Shown: positions 1 to 6,933 of the stretch, piece after piece
How positions within the stretch are numbered: the stretch's first letter is position 1
Layout: each line of letters begins with the position of its first letter
Source: Polaromonas sp. UBA5171
GTDB taxonomy: Bacteria; Pseudomonadota; Gammaproteobacteria; Burkholderiales; Burkholderiaceae_C
Reading direction: 5' to 3'
NCBI GenBank assembly: GCA_002413395.1
Contig: DHWX01000109.1
Span: 130,493 to 143,318, forward strand
Length of the DNA: 12,826 nt
Position numbers and translations under genes: made by a program
Notes under the pieces: model-generated
The model's database searches: none
What the model was told of the DNA's origin: nothing
Seen by the model: the letters and a program-made list of their open reading frames with translations, nothing else

Positions 1-759
1 GGCCTGACCGGCCCCGCCACTGTGGTGTCATCGGCATGCTCCTCCAGCGCCAAGGTATTTGCCTCGGCACGCCGCATGATGGCGGCCGGGCTGATCGACG
101 CCGCGGTGGTGGGCGGCGTCGATTCACTGTGTCTGACCACCCTGTATGGCTTCAACTCACTGGGCCTGATGTCCACGCAGCCCTGCCGTCCGTTTGACGC
201 CACGCGCGACGGCCTGTCGCTCGGTGAAGCAGCGGCATTTGCCCTGCTCGAACGCGTGCCAGAGCGGCTCGATGAGCAGGCCGTGCTGCTGCTCGGCGTG
301 GGCGAATCCAGCGACGCCCATCACATGTCCTCGCCCCGCCCTGACGGTCTTGGCGCGCGCATGGCGATGCAGGATGCGTTGACCATGGCCGGGCTCGACG
401 CGGCCGATATTGATTACATCAACCTGCATGGAACCGCCACACCAAGCAACGATCTAGCCGAGGCCACAGCCGTCGCGGCATTGTTTGGATCAGGCACGCC
501 ATGCAGTTCCACCAAAGGCGCCACCGGACACACACTGGGAGCCGCGGGCGGCCTGGAAGCAGTGATCTGCGCGCTGGCCTTGCAGCATGGCCTGCTGCCG
601 GGTGGCCTGAATACGCGGCAGGCTGACCCGGCGCTGCCCCTCAATTACCTGCTACATAATCGTGAGCAGCCGGTTTCACAGGTGCTCAGCAACTCGTTCG
701 GCTTTGGCGGCACCAATTGCAGCCTGGTGTTTGGAAAGGCCAAGGGGCAGGCCCGATAA
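1..759 (+). CDS. beta-ketoacyl-ACP synthase of an aryl polyene cluster, partial (5' end off window)
   Basis: Condensing enzyme (FabF-like ketosynthase) that would extend an ACP-bound aryl polyene chain with malonyl-ACP in the cytoplasm. The reading frame is open from base 1, so the N-terminal part lies outside the window; a start at the GTG around base 22 would delete the active-site region's lead-in and is not credible. All three catalytic residues are visible: the nucleophilic Cys in the SSACSSS motif (bases 37-39), the first His in NLHGTATPSND (427-429), and Lys (514-516) plus the second His in STKGATGHT (529-531). The C-terminal NSFGFGGTN motif, typical of the family, is present near 693. 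It ends 1 nt before the start of the chain length factor gene. That adjacency suggests it is the ApeO-type partner of a KS-CLF pair rather than a housekeeping FabF or an ApeR-like KS; this assignment is inference. Confidence 0.9.
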   Translation, partial: GLTGPATVVSSACSSSAKVFASARRMMAAGLIDAAVVGGVDSLCLTTLYGFNSLGLMSTQPCRPFDATRDGLSLGEAAAFALLERVPERLDEQAVLLLGVGESSDAHHMSSPRPDGLGARMAMQDALTMAGLDAADIDYINLHGTATPSNDLAEATAVAALFGSGTPCSSTKGATGHTLGAAGGLEAVICALALQHGLLPGGLNTRQADPALPLNYLLHNREQPVSQVLSNSFGFGGTNCSLVFGKAKGQAR

Positions 760-760
760 C

Positions 761-1558
761 ATGACGACACTAACCGCCTACATTGAAGGCATCGGCCTGC
801 TGGGGCCTGGTTTGAACGACTGGCCGGGCAGCCGGGCCGTGCTCACCGGGCAACAAGCCTATCTGCCTGCCCCAACGCAATTGCCGCCTCCGCTCAGCCT
901 GCCAGCGGCAGAACGTCGGCGCAGCAGCAGCATTGTCAAACTCACGCTGGCCACCGGCCTTGAAGCCGTGGCCGCTGCCGGGCTGGATGCCAGCCAGTTG
1001 CCCAGCGTATTTTCCGCATCCAGCAGCGATGGCTATAACTGTCACGAAATCTGTCAAATGCTGGCTTCCGATGATCGCCAGATCTCCCCTACCCGCTTTC
1101 ATAATTCGGTGCACAACGCAGCGGCGGGCTACTGGGGCATTGCCACGGGCGCGATGACCGCATCGTCGGTGCTGTGCGCGTTTGACGCGAGCTTCGGTGC
1201 CGGCTTGCTGGAGGCGCTGACCCAGGTCAGCGCTGACAACACCCGCAGCCTGCTATTGGCCTATGACACTCCGTATCCCGAGCCGCTGCACAGCGCACGC
1301 CCGATTCCAGACGCGTTTGGCGTGGCCCTGGTGCTGACACCCCGGCGCAGTGCGCAGACGTTGGCGCAAATCAGCGTCAGTCTGACTGATGCCGCCGCGC
1401 AGCAGCTTGACAATGCAGCACTGGAAGCCTTGCGTAGGGCGATTCCCGCAGCGCGCAGCTTGCCCTTGCTGCGTGGTCTTGCGCAAGGTCAGACGGCTCG
1501 TGTGGTGCTCGATTACCTCGACAGCGCGCGGCTGGAAGTCGCCGTGAGCCCATGCTAG
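761..1558 (+). CDS. apeC: beta-ketoacyl synthase-like chain length factor (ApeC type)
   Basis: 265-residue, truncated ketosynthase-like protein of the kind found beside the active KS in aryl polyene clusters, where the two form a heterodimer that sets chain length. I chose ATG 761 (1 nt after the previous stop, with AAGGGG upstream at about 742) because the upstream in-frame extension to 662 lies inside the KS gene. The protein opens with a KS-like IEGIGLLGPG strand (residues 8-17). It has the characteristic SPTRFHNSVHNAAAGYWGIATG-like block near residues 109-130, followed by TASSVLCAFDASFGAGLLEA around 133-152. The protein ends near where a full KS would begin its second half, and no HGT..ND or GH motifs follow. 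It therefore lacks the catalytic histidines and should not condense substrates alone. Its stop overlaps the next start by 7 nt, indicating translational coupling. The CLF role is family knowledge; no product length can be read from sequence. Confidence 0.85.
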   Translation: MTTLTAYIEGIGLLGPGLNDWPGSRAVLTGQQAYLPAPTQLPPPLSLPAAERRRSSSIVKLTLATGLEAVAAAGLDASQLPSVFSASSSDGYNCHEICQMLASDDRQISPTRFHNSVHNAAAGYWGIATGAMTASSVLCAFDASFGAGLLEALTQVSADNTRSLLLAYDTPYPEPLHSARPIPDAFGVALVLTPRRSAQTLAQISVSLTDAAAQQLDNAALEALRRAIPAARSLPLLRGLAQGQTARVVLDYLDSARLEVAVSPC

Positions 1559-2031
1559 ACCACGCCTGGATCGACGCCCATATCCCGCACCAGGGCAGCA
1601 TGTGCCTGCTCGACAGCGTGGTCCATTGGGACCGCCAGCGCATTCAGTGCCGCGCCAGCAGCCACAGCAGCCCAGACAACCCGCTGCGTTCACGCGGCCA
1701 GCTCGGCAGCGCCTGCGGGATTGAATATGCCGCGCAAGCCATGGCGGTACACGGCGCGCTCCTGGCACCCGCTGACGGCACCCGCCCGCGTGCCGGTTTT
1801 CTGGTGAGCGTGCGCGGCGCGACCCTGCATGTGCCACGGCTGGACGACATTGGCGCCGACCTCGACATTGAAGCGGTGTGCCTGAGCGGCAATGACGACA
1901 ACATCCTGTATCAGTTCAGTCTCCGCGCCGCCGGCCGCCTGCTGGTTGACGGCCGGGCCGCCGTGGTATTGAATCAGGAAACAGCCACAGACCGCAAAAC
2001 ACCCGCATCATTTTCAAGAGACACGCCATGA
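1552..2031 (+). CDS. apeP: ApeP-type hotdog-fold 3-hydroxyacyl-ACP dehydratase
   Basis: 159-residue FabZ/FabA-like dehydratase that would remove water from the 3-hydroxyacyl-ACP made by the neighbouring ketoreductase, creating each trans double bond of the polyene. Visible signatures are IPHQGSMCLLDSV at residues 11-23, equivalent to the FabZ active-site strand with His13, and GIEYAAQAMAVHG at 56-68, the hotdog central helix with Glu58 in the position of the FabZ catalytic acid. The length suits a single hotdog domain. In studied aryl polyene systems ApeP works with a second dehydratase subunit (ApeI). No ApeI is in this window, so it may be encoded to the left. The start overlaps the chain length factor stop by 7 nt and the stop overlaps the fabG start as ATGA, so the three genes are translationally linked. 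Confidence 0.85.
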   Translation: MLDHAWIDAHIPHQGSMCLLDSVVHWDRQRIQCRASSHSSPDNPLRSRGQLGSACGIEYAAQAMAVHGALLAPADGTRPRAGFLVSVRGATLHVPRLDDIGADLDIEAVCLSGNDDNILYQFSLRAAGRLLVDGRAAVVLNQETATDRKTPASFSRDTP

Positions 2032-2747
2032 AGCACGCACTGGTCACGGGCGGCAGCGGTGGTATTGGCAGCGCCATTTGCCGGCAGCTGGCGGCAGAGG
2101 GTTGCCATGTCCTGATTCATGCCCATCGCGGGGTTGATGCAGCGCAAACGCTGGCTGACGACATCACCGCGCAAGGCGGCAGCGCGCAAGTGCTGGTGTT
2201 TGACGTGACTGACGCGACGGCGGTGGCTGACGCACTCCAGCCGCTGCTGGAACACACCCCGATCCAGATTCTGGTCAACAATGCCGGCATCCACGATGAC
2301 GCCGTGTTCCCCGGCATGCGTGCCGAGCAGTGGCATCGGGTGATCGACGTGTCGCTGAACGGTTTTTTCAACGTCACCCAGCCGCTGATGATGCCGATGA
2401 TCCGCAGCCGCTGGGGACGCATCATTAATGTGTCTTCCATCGCCGCGCTGACCGGCAATCGCGGCCAGGTCAATTACTCCGCGGCCAAGGGCGCGCTCAA
2501 TTCAGCCACCAAGTCGCTGGCGCAGGAAGTCGCCAGCCGAGGCATCACGGTCAACGCGGTGGCACCAGGCATTATCGAAACCTCGATGAGCGAATCTGCG
2601 TTCAGCGCCGAGGATATCGCGCGCATGGTGCCAATGAAACGCGCCGGGACCCCCGGCGAAGTGGCCGACCTGGTCGGGTTTCTCGTCTCGACGAGGGCAG
2701 CTTATATCACCGGACAGATCATTTCCATCAACGGCGGCATCATCTAA
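2028..2747 (+). CDS. fabG: FabG-type 3-oxoacyl-ACP reductase (ApeQ-like ketoreductase)
   Basis: 239-residue short-chain dehydrogenase/reductase that would reduce the 3-oxoacyl-ACP from the KS-CLF pair with NADPH. The cofactor loop TGGSGGIG is at residues 7-14, NNAG at 84-87, the catalytic Ser in NVSS at about 137, and YSAAK gives Tyr150 and Lys154. The C-terminal VAPGIIET segment (178-185) and final SINGGII are standard FabG features. The start is ATG 2028, overlapping the dehydratase stop by 4 nt, with AAGAGA 6 nt upstream. One oddity: the usual catalytic-tetrad Asn in the V-N-L-x-G motif reads Ser (VSLNG, Ser109). Its position between dehydratase and methyltransferase argues for a dedicated polyene reductase rather than the housekeeping fatty acid enzyme; that distinction is inference. 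Confidence 0.9.
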   Translation: MKHALVTGGSGGIGSAICRQLAAEGCHVLIHAHRGVDAAQTLADDITAQGGSAQVLVFDVTDATAVADALQPLLEHTPIQILVNNAGIHDDAVFPGMRAEQWHRVIDVSLNGFFNVTQPLMMPMIRSRWGRIINVSSIAALTGNRGQVNYSAAKGALNSATKSLAQEVASRGITVNAVAPGIIETSMSESAFSAEDIARMVPMKRAGTPGEVADLVGFLVSTRAAYITGQIISINGGII

Positions 2748-2760
2748 AGGTAAGGACAAC

Positions 2761-3534
2761 ATGACTCTCCCTAAACCTACTACAGTGCATGCACCGCACA
2801 TCCCGCTGACCGATTACTACCAGACAGAGCAGGATCGACAAGCGTATTTACGCCAGATGTTTGACAACACCGCAGCAGATTACAACCTTATCGAGGCGAT
2901 ATTTGCATGGGGATCCGGTTCCCGCTATCGGCGCCAGGCGCTCATTCGCGGCGGTTTGAAAACGGGCATGAAAGTACTCGATGTGGGCGTGGGAACCGGC
3001 CTGGTTGCAGCGCAAGCCTGTCTTCTGACCGGCAATCCCGCCCTGGTCACCGGGGTCGATCCCAGCCCCGGCATGATGGCCGCCAGCAAGTTGCCTGCCA
3101 CGATGGTGTTGGTGGAAGGCCGCGCCGAGTCTTTGCCTTTTCCTGACAATCATTTTGATTTTTTGAGCATGGGCTATGCGCTGCGCCATATCAGCGATCT
3201 GGGCGTTGCCTTTGCCGAGTTTGAACGGGTCTTGAAGCCCGGTGGCCGTTTATGCCTGCTTGAAATTACCCGTCCGAAAAACCGATTGGGGCGGTGGCTG
3301 CTCAAAAGCTATATGCGCGGCGTGATACCGCTATTAACACGCGCCGTGACCAGACAAAAAAATACCGAAACCATCTGGCGCTATCACTGGGATAGCATCG
3401 AAGCCTGCGTACCCCCCGAACAAGTCGTGGCCGCACTCAGCGCTGCGGGGCTGACGCAGGTTGAACGGCATCTGGAACTTGGGGTGTTTTCGGAATATCA
3501 AGCGATCAAGGCCGCCCCGAGTCAGCCTGATTAA
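2761..3534 (+). CDS. UbiE-like class I SAM-dependent methyltransferase
   Basis: 257-residue cytoplasmic methyltransferase. The SAM-binding motif I is VLDVGVGTG at residues 72-80, the acidic residue after strand 2 is in GVDPSPGM (98-105), and the post-motif block ERVLKPGGRLCLLEI at 155-169 is typical of UbiE/COQ5-like enzymes. The N-terminal FDNTAADYNLIEAI (34-47) resembles the FD..A..YD segment of UbiE. It is about the length of UbiE, but as the last gene of the polyene operon it more likely methylates the aryl head group or another pigment intermediate than a quinone; the acceptor cannot be read from sequence. The start at 2761 is supported by AAGGA at 2752-2756. It begins 13 nt after fabG, a small gap compared with the overlaps upstream. 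Its stop lies in the left arm of a hairpin shared with the converging operon. Confidence 0.8.
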   Translation: MTLPKPTTVHAPHIPLTDYYQTEQDRQAYLRQMFDNTAADYNLIEAIFAWGSGSRYRRQALIRGGLKTGMKVLDVGVGTGLVAAQACLLTGNPALVTGVDPSPGMMAASKLPATMVLVEGRAESLPFPDNHFDFLSMGYALRHISDLGVAFAEFERVLKPGGRLCLLEITRPKNRLGRWLLKSYMRGVIPLLTRAVTRQKNTETIWRYHWDSIEACVPPEQVVAALSAAGLTQVERHLELGVFSEYQAIKAAPSQPD

Positions 3535-3561
3535 GGTCGAATATGAAAATCACGGCCTTAA
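3531..3561. terminator. possible bidirectional hairpin between converging operons
   Basis: TTAAGGTCG (3531-3539) and CGGCCTTAA (3553-3561) form a 9-bp inverted repeat with one T/C difference (a G-U pair in RNA on one strand) around a 13-nt A/T-rich loop. The left arm contains the stop of the methyltransferase (3532-3534) and the right arm the stop of the glycosyltransferase (3558-3560). Only a short AAATTT follows on the + side and no U-tract follows on the - side, so it is a weak intrinsic terminator at best. It may mainly stabilise the 3' ends of both transcripts. Confidence 0.4.
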
Positions 3562-4340
3562 AATTTCCCCAGCGCACGCCTTACCAGAAAAACCGGTAAG
3601 CGCACCATAAAGCCGAGAAGCAGGCGGCTGTGCATCCAGGTCAGCAGAAGGTTGTCGCGCAGGTAGTTGAAGTGCGAAACACCGCCTTCATCGGCGCGAA
3701 AGTAGCGCACCGTCGCGGGCAGATTAACGGGCTTGACACCTTGCCAGCACATGCGCACTACGGCCTCGGGGTCAAAGTCAAAACGACGCATCCAGTGCTG
3801 CCCATGCATGACGCGGCGCAGTGGTTCGATCGGATAGACGCGAAAGCCGAACAGCGAATCGCCAATCCCAGCCCAGAGCGTTTCCAGATTGGCCCACCCG
3901 TTGGAGACCTTGCGGCCATTGACGCGCAGGCGCGGCGCGTCGGCGGCGAACACCGGCACGCCCAGCACCATGGTCGCGGGCTGCTTGGCGGAGGCGGCCA
4001 TAAACTCGGGAATCAGGTGCGCCGGGTGCTGGCCATCGGAGTCCATGGTCAGCACATGCGTGAAGCCTTGTGCCGCGGCCAGATCCAGCCCGTGCAGCAC
4101 GGCCGCGCCTTTGCCAACATTGCGCGGCAGCACCATCACGCGCAAGCCATCATCCTGCGCCGCCATGGCCTGCAGGCCTGCGGCGCTGTCATCGGTGCTG
4201 CCGTCCACCACGACCCAGACCGGCGTCCACTGCGCGCGTGCCGAGCGCACCGTTTCATACACCTTGGGGCCAGGGTTATAGCTGGGGATCAGGACAAAAT
4301 GCGTGCAGGAAATACGGGAGACGGGAACATTCATCGGCAT
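3558..4340 (-). CDS. family 2 glycosyltransferase of the polyene cluster
   Basis: 260-residue GT-A fold glycosyltransferase of the dolichyl-phosphate-mannose-synthase-like type. It would transfer a sugar from an activated donor to the pigment or its anchor at the inner face of the membrane. Motifs visible are DGSTDDS at residues 46-52, VGKGAAVLHG at 75-84 (the conserved GK-G-A-G element), and the metal/nucleotide-binding DSDGQHP at 100-106. The C-terminus (about 229-258) is rich in hydrophobic and basic residues, suggesting membrane association, but it has no clear helix pair. In many aryl polyene clusters a family 2 glycosyltransferase is found next to or fused with an acyltransferase; here they are separate genes 36 nt apart. 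ATG 4340 is taken as the start; ATG 4331 is also possible, and no strong ribosome-binding site decides between them. Donor and acceptor are unknown. Confidence 0.8.
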   Translation of the reverse strand: MPMNVPVSRISCTHFVLIPSYNPGPKVYETVRSARAQWTPVWVVVDGSTDDSAAGLQAMAAQDDGLRVMVLPRNVGKGAAVLHGLDLAAAQGFTHVLTMDSDGQHPAHLIPEFMAASAKQPATMVLGVPVFAADAPRLRVNGRKVSNGWANLETLWAGIGDSLFGFRVYPIEPLRRVMHGQHWMRRFDFDPEAVVRMCWQGVKPVNLPATVRYFRADEGGVSHFNYLRDNLLLTWMHSRLLLGFMVRLPVFLVRRALGKF

Positions 4341-4376
4341 GAAACCTGAACAGGAGGAAAATGGAAATGGCCCTGA

Positions 4377-5192
4377 TCAGGCCGACGGCTGAGAAACGGG
4401 GAAGTCGGGCAACTGCGCATGCGCCAGTTCGGACTGGAAGTAGTGATCGAGTTCACTGGCAAATTGTGCCGTATCGCGGGGCGGATCAAAGCGCTTGCCA
4501 AGACGGATACGGTATGTAACGGGCATTTTCGGTGTCCACAGCAGGGACCAGCCTTTTCCCAGAAAACCCGAATTGGTTTCAATAAAGATGGTCTGTACCG
4601 GCACACCGGCATATTTGGCGATCAGGCCGGTCGTCCCCTGCACCGGACCCACGGGAAACCGGGTGGTGCGGGTGCCCTCTGGAAACAGCAGCAAATGGCT
4701 GCCGTGCTGCAAATCGGCCACGGCCAATTGCACCATGGTGCGCAGCGGCGTGTTGCTGATGTAGCCCGCCAGCCGGGCACCTGCGCCAAAAAGGACGCTG
4801 TTGACGATGTCGGCCTTCATGATGCAGGCCGCGTTGGGCAGCCGCGACAAAATCATGATGGCGTCAAGCAGCGACGGATGGTTGGGCGCAATGATCATGG
4901 CCGGGCCATCCTGCAGCGCATCGAGGGCTGCCAGGTCGAACCGGCAGATCCCCATGTAATCCAGCAAGCGCAGATAATTTCGGGAAGCCTTGGCAATGAG
5001 CTTGCGGCCAATCCGCTGGCTCAGCATCCGCGGCAAGATAACGCGCATCGGAACGGCCAGCAGCGACACAACCAGGCAGATCACCCCCAGCAGCATGAAC
5101 CCCAGATGCAGCCTGACGGTTTCATGCAGTTGACTGCGACCGGCGCGCTGGGCCACCTTCTCCTTCATGACGGCATTCGGCTTGTTTGGCAT
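4377..5192 (-). CDS. PlsC-like lysophospholipid/polyene acyltransferase
   Basis: 271-residue acyltransferase of the LPLAT/PlsC superfamily, which moves an acyl group from ACP or CoA to a lipid or glycolipid hydroxyl at the inner membrane. The catalytic HX4D motif is in NHPSLLD (His105, Asp110) and the phosphate-binding block is LFPEGTRT (169-176). A hydrophobic segment at about residues 30-48 is a likely membrane anchor, followed by a basic stretch. It lies between the halogenase-like gene (24 nt upstream) and the glycosyltransferase (36 nt downstream) on the same strand, so the three are probably one operon. Family knowledge places such enzymes in attaching aryl polyene chains to a lipid or sugar carrier; that role here is inference. 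ATG 5192 was chosen because it gives the longest frame; Met9 is an alternative, and neither has a strong ribosome-binding site. Confidence 0.8.
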   Translation of the reverse strand: MPNKPNAVMKEKVAQRAGRSQLHETVRLHLGFMLLGVICLVVSLLAVPMRVILPRMLSQRIGRKLIAKASRNYLRLLDYMGICRFDLAALDALQDGPAMIIAPNHPSLLDAIMILSRLPNAACIMKADIVNSVLFGAGARLAGYISNTPLRTMVQLAVADLQHGSHLLLFPEGTRTTRFPVGPVQGTTGLIAKYAGVPVQTIFIETNSGFLGKGWSLLWTPKMPVTYRIRLGKRFDPPRDTAQFASELDHYFQSELAHAQLPDFPVSQPSA

Positions 5193-5216
5193 GGGGTCAG
5201 TGCGTACGGCAGTCTG

Positions 5217-6569
5217 CTAACCGGCAGATGACTCAACACCCTCAACGACGCGAATGTTGGCCTTGCGCAGGTGCATGGCCCGCCAGGAGCGTTTGAAGTT
5301 CAATGCCGATGCGATGTAAAAAATGCCCTTGAGCACCGCCAGCGAACGCCAGATCGGCGTTTTTCCGAAAATATCGCCAGCCAGCATTGACAGCAGCGCC
5401 TCCTTAACGCGCCAAACATTGCTCGGTTCCATGAACATGTCGCGCATGGTCGGATTTGTCACGCGGTAGATAAACCAGGAGAACTCCTTCGGCCCGAGCC
5501 GAACCTGCCGGTCAAAACGCGCTAGCGCCGCTGCCGCCCTGGCCGGCTCGCGCAAGCAGATATCGACCGTTTCAGCCCCGATAAATCCACCCTGCATGGC
5601 CAGCATCACGCCCGACGAAAATACCGGGTCGATGAAGGAGAAGGCATCACCAATGAGCAGATAGTTGGGACCGTGCGTGCGCTCGCAGGCATAGGAAAAA
5701 TTGCCGGTCGACTCAACATCGGTTGACAGCGTTGCATGGGCCAGCCGCTCGCTCAGGGCCGGGCACATGGCAATCGTGTCAAGAAAAAACTCCTTGACCG
5801 GTTTGGCGCGGCGCTTCAGATAATACGGCCAGACCACGGCACCGATGCTGGTGGCCCCATCGGCCAGAGGGATCAGCCAGAACCAGCCGTGATCAAACCA
5901 GAAGATCGTGATATTGCCCTCGTCCTGGCCCGCATGCCGTGTTGCGCCGGTGAAGTGGGCATACAGCGCCGAGCTGTTGTGCCTGGGGTTGCGGCGCTTG
6001 ATGTCAAACTGCTTGCCCAGCACGGTGTCGCGCCCCGAAGCGTCCACCACAAAGCGCGCTCGCCAGTGCTGGCTGCGGCCGTCTTCGTGCTGCGCATGAA
6101 TGGTTGCACCGCTGTGGTCAGCCGAAAAAGCCACGCTCTTCACCCTGCAGCCTTCAACGACTTCGGCACCCAGCCGGGCGGCGTTGCGGATCAGGATGTC
6201 ATCGAACTGAGAGCGCCGCACCTGGTAGGAAAACGGCATGGACTTGTCCCAGGCATCGCCGAACTTGAAGGTCTGGCTCTTGCAATCATGCCAGGGCGAA
6301 ACAAATTCGGCGCCCCATTTCTCAATGCCAACAGCCTTGACGGCGTCAGCCACCCCCAGCTTTTCAAGCAGCGGCAGGTTGGCCGGCAACAGCGACTCGC
6401 CAATATGAAAGCGCGGATGATGCTCTTTTTCAAGGACGACCACCTTGTACCCGCGTTGCGCCAACAGCGCCCCCGCCGTGGATCCTGCCGGCCCACCACC
6501 AATCACCAACACATCGCAGTCATTCAGGGCTGCCGAGGATGATGTGGCCAGTGAAATTTGCTCGATCAT
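5217..6569 (-). CDS. flavin-dependent halogenase-like FAD oxidoreductase
   Basis: 450-residue flavoprotein. The dinucleotide fold GGGPAG is at residues 24-29, the HIGESLLPA block at 55-63, and the second FAD motif GDAFSFIDP at 307-315. Features that favour a halogenase over a simple monooxygenase or geranylgeranyl-type reductase are GWFWLIP (228-234), which matches the W-x-W-x-I-P signature that blocks substrate monooxygenation, FIDPVFSSG (312-320), which fits the F-x-P-x-S-x-G family pattern, and Lys84 in IEKWGAEF, a plausible match to the catalytic Lys. The start ATG 6569 has AAGGA 6 nt upstream. It is the first gene of the leftward operon with an acyltransferase and a glycosyltransferase, facing aryl polyene synthesis genes, which suggests halogenation of the polyene or its phenolic head as in xanthomonadin-like pigments. 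Substrate and halide are inferred; a reductase or hydroxylase role remains possible. Confidence 0.75.
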   Translation of the reverse strand: MIEQISLATSSSAALNDCDVLVIGGGPAGSTAGALLAQRGYKVVVLEKEHHPRFHIGESLLPANLPLLEKLGVADAVKAVGIEKWGAEFVSPWHDCKSQTFKFGDAWDKSMPFSYQVRRSQFDDILIRNAARLGAEVVEGCRVKSVAFSADHSGATIHAQHEDGRSQHWRARFVVDASGRDTVLGKQFDIKRRNPRHNSSALYAHFTGATRHAGQDEGNITIFWFDHGWFWLIPLADGATSIGAVVWPYYLKRRAKPVKEFFLDTIAMCPALSERLAHATLSTDVESTGNFSYACERTHGPNYLLIGDAFSFIDPVFSSGVMLAMQGGFIGAETVDICLREPARAAAALARFDRQVRLGPKEFSWFIYRVTNPTMRDMFMEPSNVWRVKEALLSMLAGDIFGKTPIWRSLAVLKGIFYIASALNFKRSWRAMHLRKANIRVVEGVESSAG

Positions 6570-6929
6570 TGGGTGTCCTTAGTTGGGGCAAGCCTGTCGC
6601 AAGCTCTCGGCATTCACTTTTGCCATCGGTTATTTTCGCTTGAGTGTTCAGCTCGACAAGTTTACTTGGGTAGCACCGCAAATTTTGTTAAATTGCCCCC
6701 AACTCCAACTACCCGTCAAAACACTGAACTTGCTTGTAAAAATACGGTCGCGTCGATGGCTGACCCGTCAGTTGCTTCCGTTTTCGTGTTACGTTGAGGC
6801 CGCGGCACGGGCTGCATCCGCCACCAGAATGCAAAAATAATGATTACAGTTATGCAGACTGGATTGACTGGCTTTCGGTAAAGTGTGGACAAAATGCACC
6901 ATGAACCACAATCTGACTGAGCTTCCCCC
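6570..6929. promoter_or_regulatory. divergent intergenic region between the halogenase operon and the FUSC gene
   Basis: These 360 bp are visibly richer in A/T than the flanking genes and contain no credible protein gene; the short open frames here have no family signature. Both the leftward tailoring operon and the rightward FUSC gene must be transcribed from or through it. AAGGA for the halogenase gene lies at 6576-6580 on the - strand. TTGACT at 6864-6869 resembles a -35 element, but no good -10 sits at standard spacing. A near-inverted repeat, AGTTGGGGCAA (6581-6591) against TTGCCCCCAACT (6693-6704), is the only candidate operator pair I see. Confidence 0.45.
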
Positions 6930-6933
6930 ATGA
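6901..6933 (+). CDS. possible 10-codon upstream ORF coupled to the FUSC gene
   Basis: ATG 6901 opens a 10-codon frame (MNHNLTELPP) whose TGA overlaps the FUSC start as ATGA. The FUSC gene lacks a good ribosome-binding site of its own (CTTCCCCC precedes its ATG), so reinitiation from this frame could help its translation. The small frame also has no strong ribosome-binding site, and its size makes chance quite likely. Confidence 0.2.
   Translation: MNHNLTELPP

Noticed and set aside
662..760. Longer version of the chain length factor starting at 662
   Set aside because: The extra residues overlap the ketosynthase C-terminus and have no family similarity. ATG 761 begins exactly at the conserved N-terminal strand.
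4352..4516. A perfect AGGAGG followed by ATG on the + strand, opening a 51-codon frame antisense to the acyltransferase gene
   Set aside because: It runs opposite to a well-supported gene, and its translation has no recognisable family signature. The AGGAGG is most simply a chance feature of the 36-nt gap between two - strand genes.
4419..5231. A 270-codon open frame on the + strand opposite the acyltransferase gene
   Set aside because: It is the antisense shadow of a gene with clear HX4D and FPEGTR motifs, is rich in His/Gln/Arg, and shows no domain.
6558..6840. Short frames of 79-85 codons in the divergent intergenic region
   Set aside because: No ribosome-binding site, no recognisable domain, and the region is AT-rich regulatory-type DNA.
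6864..6894. TTGACT as a sigma-70 promoter for the FUSC gene
   Set aside because: No acceptable -10 hexamer lies 16-18 nt downstream; the best A/T-rich block is 19-20 nt away and matches poorly.
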